Position numbers and translations under genes: made by a program. DNA of 8,737 nucleotides. Origin: an uncultured Elioraea sp. GTDB lineage: Bacteria > Pseudomonadota > Alphaproteobacteria > Acetobacterales > Acetobacteraceae. The notes under the pieces were generated by a model. It was not told the origin of the DNA, made no database searches, and saw only the letters and a list, made by a program, of their open reading frames with translations. Each line of letters starts with the position of its first letter. Position 1 is the stretch's first letter. Location of the stretch: assembly GCA_937995555.1 (NCBI GenBank), contig CALKJX010000343.1, positions 1 through 8,737 of the forward strand, given 5' to 3'. This document shows, piece after piece, positions 6,166-8,737 of the stretch.

Positions 6166-7483
6166 GGCCGATCTGTTCGGCCTCGACGCGCCCGCCCGCA
6201 GCATGTCCGACGATCTCGCGCGGCCGCTCGCGGACCGGCTGCGACCGCAGACCCTGGAGGAGGTGGTCGGCCAGGACCATCTCACCGGCCCCGAGGGCGC
6301 CATCACGCGCATGCTGGCGCAGGGCAGTCTCTCCTCGATCGTGCTCTGGGGCCCGCCCGGCACCGGCAAGACCACGATCGCGCGGCTGCTTGCCGCGCGC
6401 GCGGGTCTCGCCTTTGTGGCCCTCTCGGCGGTGTTTTCCGGAGTGGCTGATCTCAAGCGCGCCTTCGAGGAGGCGCGCAAGCGCCGCGCGGCCGGGCAGC
6501 GCACGCTGCTGTTCGTCGACGAGATCCACCGCTACAACCGCGCCCAGCAGGACGGGTTCCTGCCGGTGGTGGAGGACGGCACGGTGGTGCTGGTGGGGGC
6601 CACCACCGAGAACCCGTCCTTCGAGCTGAACGGCGCGCTCCTGTCGCGCTGCCGCGTGCTGGTGCTGAAGCGGCTCGACGAGGCGGCGCTGGAAGCGCTG
6701 CTCGCCCGTGCCGAGGGTCTGGCCGGCCGGTCCCTGCCCGTCACGGCCGAGGCCCGCGCGGTGCTCCGCGCCATGGCCGATGGCGACGGGCGCTATCTGC
6801 TCAATCTCGCGGAACAGCTTCAGGCGCTGCCCGCGGACGCGGAGCCGCTCGGGCCGGACGGGCTCGCCCGCGTGCTGGAGCGCCGCGCCGCGCTCTACGA
6901 CAAGGACCGCGAGGAGCACTACAACCTCATTTCGGCCCTGCACAAATCGATGCGCGGTTCCGACCCCGACGCCGCCCTCTACTGGCTCGCGCGCATGATC
7001 GTCGGCGGCGAGGACCCACGCTACATCGCCCGCCGCGTGCTCCGCTTCGCCTCCGAGGATGTGGGGCTGGCCGACCCGACCGCGATCCACGCCGCGCTCG
7101 CGGCGTGGGAGACCTACGAGCGGCTCGGCAGCCCCGAGGGCGAGCTCGCGATCGCGCAGGCCGTGCTGCATCTCGCCTCGGCGCCCAAGTCCAACGCCGC
7201 CTATGTCGCCTGGGGGGCGGCGCAGCGGGCGGCGCGCGAGACCGGCTCGCTGATGCCGCCCAAGCACATCCTCAACGCGCCCACCCGGATGATGCAGGAG
7301 CTCGGCTACGCCCGCGGCTACGCATACGACCACGACACCGAGGAGGGGTTCTCGGGCCAGGACTACTTCCCCGAGGAGATGCCGCGGCAGCGCTTCTACC
7401 GCCCGACCACGCGCGGGCGCGAAGCGGCGATCGCCGAACGGCTGGCGGAATGGGACCGGCTCAGGCAGAAGCGCCGCCCATGA
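6155..7483 (+). CDS. rarA: Replication-associated recombination protein A (RarA/MgsA), AAA+ ATPase
   Basis: A 442-residue cytoplasmic ATPase of the RarA/WRNIP1 clamp-loader-like family, which acts at stalled replication forks and with single-strand binding protein. The N-terminus carries the short DLFG element, then PLADRLRPQTLEEVVGQDHL, which is the family signature. Walker A is GPPGTGKT at 66-73. Walker B is DEIH at 122-125, with HRYNRAQQ following. Sensor 1 is GATTENPS at 148-155, and the arginine-finger region is LLSRCRV just after. The C-terminal tetramerisation region holds SALHKSMRGSDPDAALYWLARM and then GEDPRYIARR near residues 262-293. The length is typical. It overlaps the protease gene by 11 bases and shares an ATGA with the next gene, which implies translational coupling. 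The call is firm. Confidence 0.96.
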   Translation: MPAEADLFGLDAPARSMSDDLARPLADRLRPQTLEEVVGQDHLTGPEGAITRMLAQGSLSSIVLWGPPGTGKTTIARLLAARAGLAFVALSAVFSGVADLKRAFEEARKRRAAGQRTLLFVDEIHRYNRAQQDGFLPVVEDGTVVLVGATTENPSFELNGALLSRCRVLVLKRLDEAALEALLARAEGLAGRSLPVTAEARAVLRAMADGDGRYLLNLAEQLQALPADAEPLGPDGLARVLERRAALYDKDREEHYNLISALHKSMRGSDPDAALYWLARMIVGGEDPRYIARRVLRFASEDVGLADPTAIHAALAAWETYERLGSPEGELAIAQAVLHLASAPKSNAAYVAWGAAQRAARETGSLMPPKHILNAPTRMMQELGYARGYAYDHDTEEGFSGQDYFPEEMPRQRFYRPTTRGREAAIAERLAEWDRLRQKRRP

Positions 7484-8472
7484 GCGCCGTCGAGACCCGA
7501 ACCGTCGCCGAGGACGAGGCCGAGATCCGGCTGGACCGCTGGTTCCGCCGCCACTTCCCCGGCCTCACCCATGGCGCGCTGGCAAAGCTGCTGCGCACCG
7601 GGCAGATCCGGGTCGACGGCAGGCGTGCCGAAACCGGCACGCGCCTCGCCCCCGGCCAGAGCGTGCGCGTCCCGCCGCTCGGCGACCTCGACGCGCCGCG
7701 GCCGAGACGCGCGCTCGCGGTCGATCCGCACGACGCCAAGGAGCTGGAACGGCTCGTGCTGTACCGGGACGCGAGCGTGATCGTGCTCGACAAGCCGTTC
7801 GGCCTGCCGGTGCAGGGCGGTCCGGGGATCGTGAAGAGCCTGGATGCGCTGCTCGATGCGTTGCGCTTCGGCGCGGAGGAGCGGCCGCGGCTGGTGCATC
7901 GGCTCGACCGCGACACCACGGGCGTGCTGCTGGTCGCGCGCACGGCCGCAGCCGCGAGCAGGCTGGCGGCCGCGTTCCGCTCGCGCGACGCCGAGAAGAC
8001 GTACTGGGCGGTGACGGTGGGCGTGCCCAGCCCGCGCGAGGGCCGGATCGATGCCCCGCTCGCCAAGCGGGCCGGGCTGCGCGGCGAACGCGTCGTGCTG
8101 GCCGGCCGCGACGAGGCGGACGCCGCGCGCGCGATCACGGACTACCGCACGCTGGATGCCGCAGGCCGCCGGGCGGCCTGGCTCGAACTCTCGCCGCTGA
8201 CGGGGCGGACGCACCAGCTCCGCGTGCACTGCGTCGGCATCGGCTGCCCGATCCTGGGGGATGCGAAATACGGCGGCGCGGGCGCGATGCTCGAAGGCTT
8301 CCCGGAGCAGTTGCACCTGCACGCGCGCGGCATCGCGATCCCGCACCCCGAGGGCGGGGTGCTGCGCGCCGAGGCCCCATTGCCGCCGCACATGCGCGCG
8401 ACCTTCGCCGCGCTGGGCTTCGCAGCACCCCGGCCGATCAAACCCGCGCGCGGTCCCGCCCGGCGCGGATGA
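7480..8472 (+). CDS. rluC: RluA-family 23S rRNA pseudouridine synthase, RluC type
   Basis: A 330-residue enzyme that isomerises specific uridines in 23S rRNA to pseudouridine. An S4 RNA-binding domain lies at about 12-70 (EIRLDRWFRRHFPGL, LRTGQIRVDGRRAETGTRL, then VRVPPL). The catalytic domain follows. The catalytic Asp is residue 143 in LVHRLDRDTTGVLL, and conserved motifs TGRTHQLRVH (241-250) and GDAKYGG (about 260-266) complete the RluA-family set. The ATG at 7480 overlaps the rarA stop as ATGA. The frame runs open further upstream, but that part lies within rarA and shows no homology. The position of the Asp and the VRVPPL element after the S4 domain favour RluC over RluD, although this is not decisive. 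It ends 43 bases before the next gene. Confidence 0.93.
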   Translation: MSAVETRTVAEDEAEIRLDRWFRRHFPGLTHGALAKLLRTGQIRVDGRRAETGTRLAPGQSVRVPPLGDLDAPRPRRALAVDPHDAKELERLVLYRDASVIVLDKPFGLPVQGGPGIVKSLDALLDALRFGAEERPRLVHRLDRDTTGVLLVARTAAAASRLAAAFRSRDAEKTYWAVTVGVPSPREGRIDAPLAKRAGLRGERVVLAGRDEADAARAITDYRTLDAAGRRAAWLELSPLTGRTHQLRVHCVGIGCPILGDAKYGGAGAMLEGFPEQLHLHARGIAIPHPEGGVLRAEAPLPPHMRATFAALGFAAPRPIKPARGPARRG

Positions 8473-8500
8473 CGCCCGCGCTACTGTCGCGCCCGGACAC

Positions 8501-8508
8501 GAAGGAGG
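8501..8508 (+). promoter_or_regulatory. Strong ribosome binding site for the AsmA-family gene
   Basis: GAAGGAGG at 8501-8508 lies seven bases before ATG 8516 and is one of the best Shine-Dalgarno matches in the window. It supports this ATG as the true start. Confidence 0.75.
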
Positions 8509-8515
8509 ACGCCCC

Positions 8516-8737
8516 ATGCGCATCCTGCGCTACACGCTGATCGGCCTCGGCGTCGTGCTGCTGCTGGCGGTCGCGGCGGTGGGGATCTTCCTCGCCACCT
8601 TCGACCCGGAGTCCTACAAGCCGCGCATCCAGGAGGCGGCCAAGCAGGCGACGGGGCGCGATCTGGTGCTGGCGGGCCCGATCCGGCTGCGGCCCTCGCT
8701 CAGGCCGACGCTCCAGGTCGAGACCGTGGCCTTCGCC
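8516..8737 (+). CDS. AsmA family protein, N-terminal part (3' truncated)
   Basis: The first 74 codons of an envelope protein that runs off the window end. The N-terminus is MRILRYT followed by a single hydrophobic helix at about residues 8-28 (LIGLGVVLLLAVAAVGIFLAT), acting as an inner-membrane anchor or signal anchor. Next comes the AsmA signature: FDPESYKPRIQEAAKQATGRDLVLAGPIRLRPSLRPTLQVE. AsmA-family proteins are long, bridge the periplasm, and are linked to outer-membrane biogenesis and lipid transfer. The full length, and therefore the subfamily (AsmA, YhdP, TamB or other), cannot be judged here. It starts 43 bases after rluC and could belong to the same transcript or have its own promoter. 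Confidence 0.88.
   Translation, partial: MRILRYTLIGLGVVLLLAVAAVGIFLATFDPESYKPRIQEAAKQATGRDLVLAGPIRLRPSLRPTLQVETVAFA

Noticed and set aside
7105..7479. A possible N-terminal extension of the pseudouridine synthase
   Set aside because: The frame is open upstream, but the region is covered by rarA in another frame and the extension is low-complexity. The S4 domain begins shortly after the ATG at 7480, which gives the usual family length.
8473..8515. A promoter before the AsmA-family gene
   Set aside because: A TACTGT-like string is present, but I see no convincing -35 partner at the right spacing in this 43-base gap, so no promoter is called.
1..8737. CRISPR arrays, insertion sequences, tRNA or rRNA genes, phage or defence genes
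   Set aside because: No direct repeat series, transposase domain, terminal inverted repeats or RNA-gene signature was seen, and nearly all bases lie in recognised genes.

Overview
The window is GC-rich, densely packed and coded entirely on the + strand. It looks like a chromosomal fragment from an alphaproteobacterium, most likely of the Rhodospirillales/Acetobacterales type. That placement rests on base composition, the protein family variants and the gene order Do-protease, rarA, rluC. It is an inference, because no rRNA or other phylogenetic marker is present.

Region 1 (1-4625) is a solute uptake and catabolism operon. It holds the C-terminal end of a family-1 type sugar substrate-binding protein, then a strong intercistronic hairpin. 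Two ABC permeases of the MalF/UgpA and MalG/UgpE types follow, then a mandelate racemase/muconate lactonizing-type enolase-superfamily gene, then a D-2-hydroxyacid dehydrogenase with a TTG start. No ABC ATPase is present, so it is probably upstream or elsewhere. The layout suggests import of a sugar or sugar acid, dehydration of an acid sugar, and NAD(P)-linked oxidation or reduction of a 2-hydroxy/2-oxo acid. The substrate cannot be read from the sequence.

The enolase-superfamily gene is the most notable item. It reads as one open frame of 390 codons, but the stretch from about 3158 to about 3523 makes family-like protein only in the next frame. Two compensating single-base indels therefore appear to scramble the part that carries the third metal ligand and the C-terminal half of the barrel. 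The restored protein also lacks the expected catalytic-type His. It is either a decaying pseudogene or carries two sequence errors.

Region 2 (4684-8472) is a housekeeping cluster after a short spacer with a GC-rich hairpin. It contains a periplasmic Do/HtrA-family serine protease with two PDZ domains, the replication-associated AAA+ ATPase RarA, and an RluC-type 23S rRNA pseudouridine synthase. The first pair overlaps by 11 nt and the second by 4 nt (ATGA), so the three are probably co-transcribed and translationally coupled. Region 3 (8516-8737) is the start of an AsmA-family envelope protein behind a strong ribosome binding site.

No tRNA, rRNA, CRISPR array, insertion sequence or phage gene was seen, and no intergenic gap exceeds about 65 bases. 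The very long minus-strand open frames are GC-driven shadows of the genes above.
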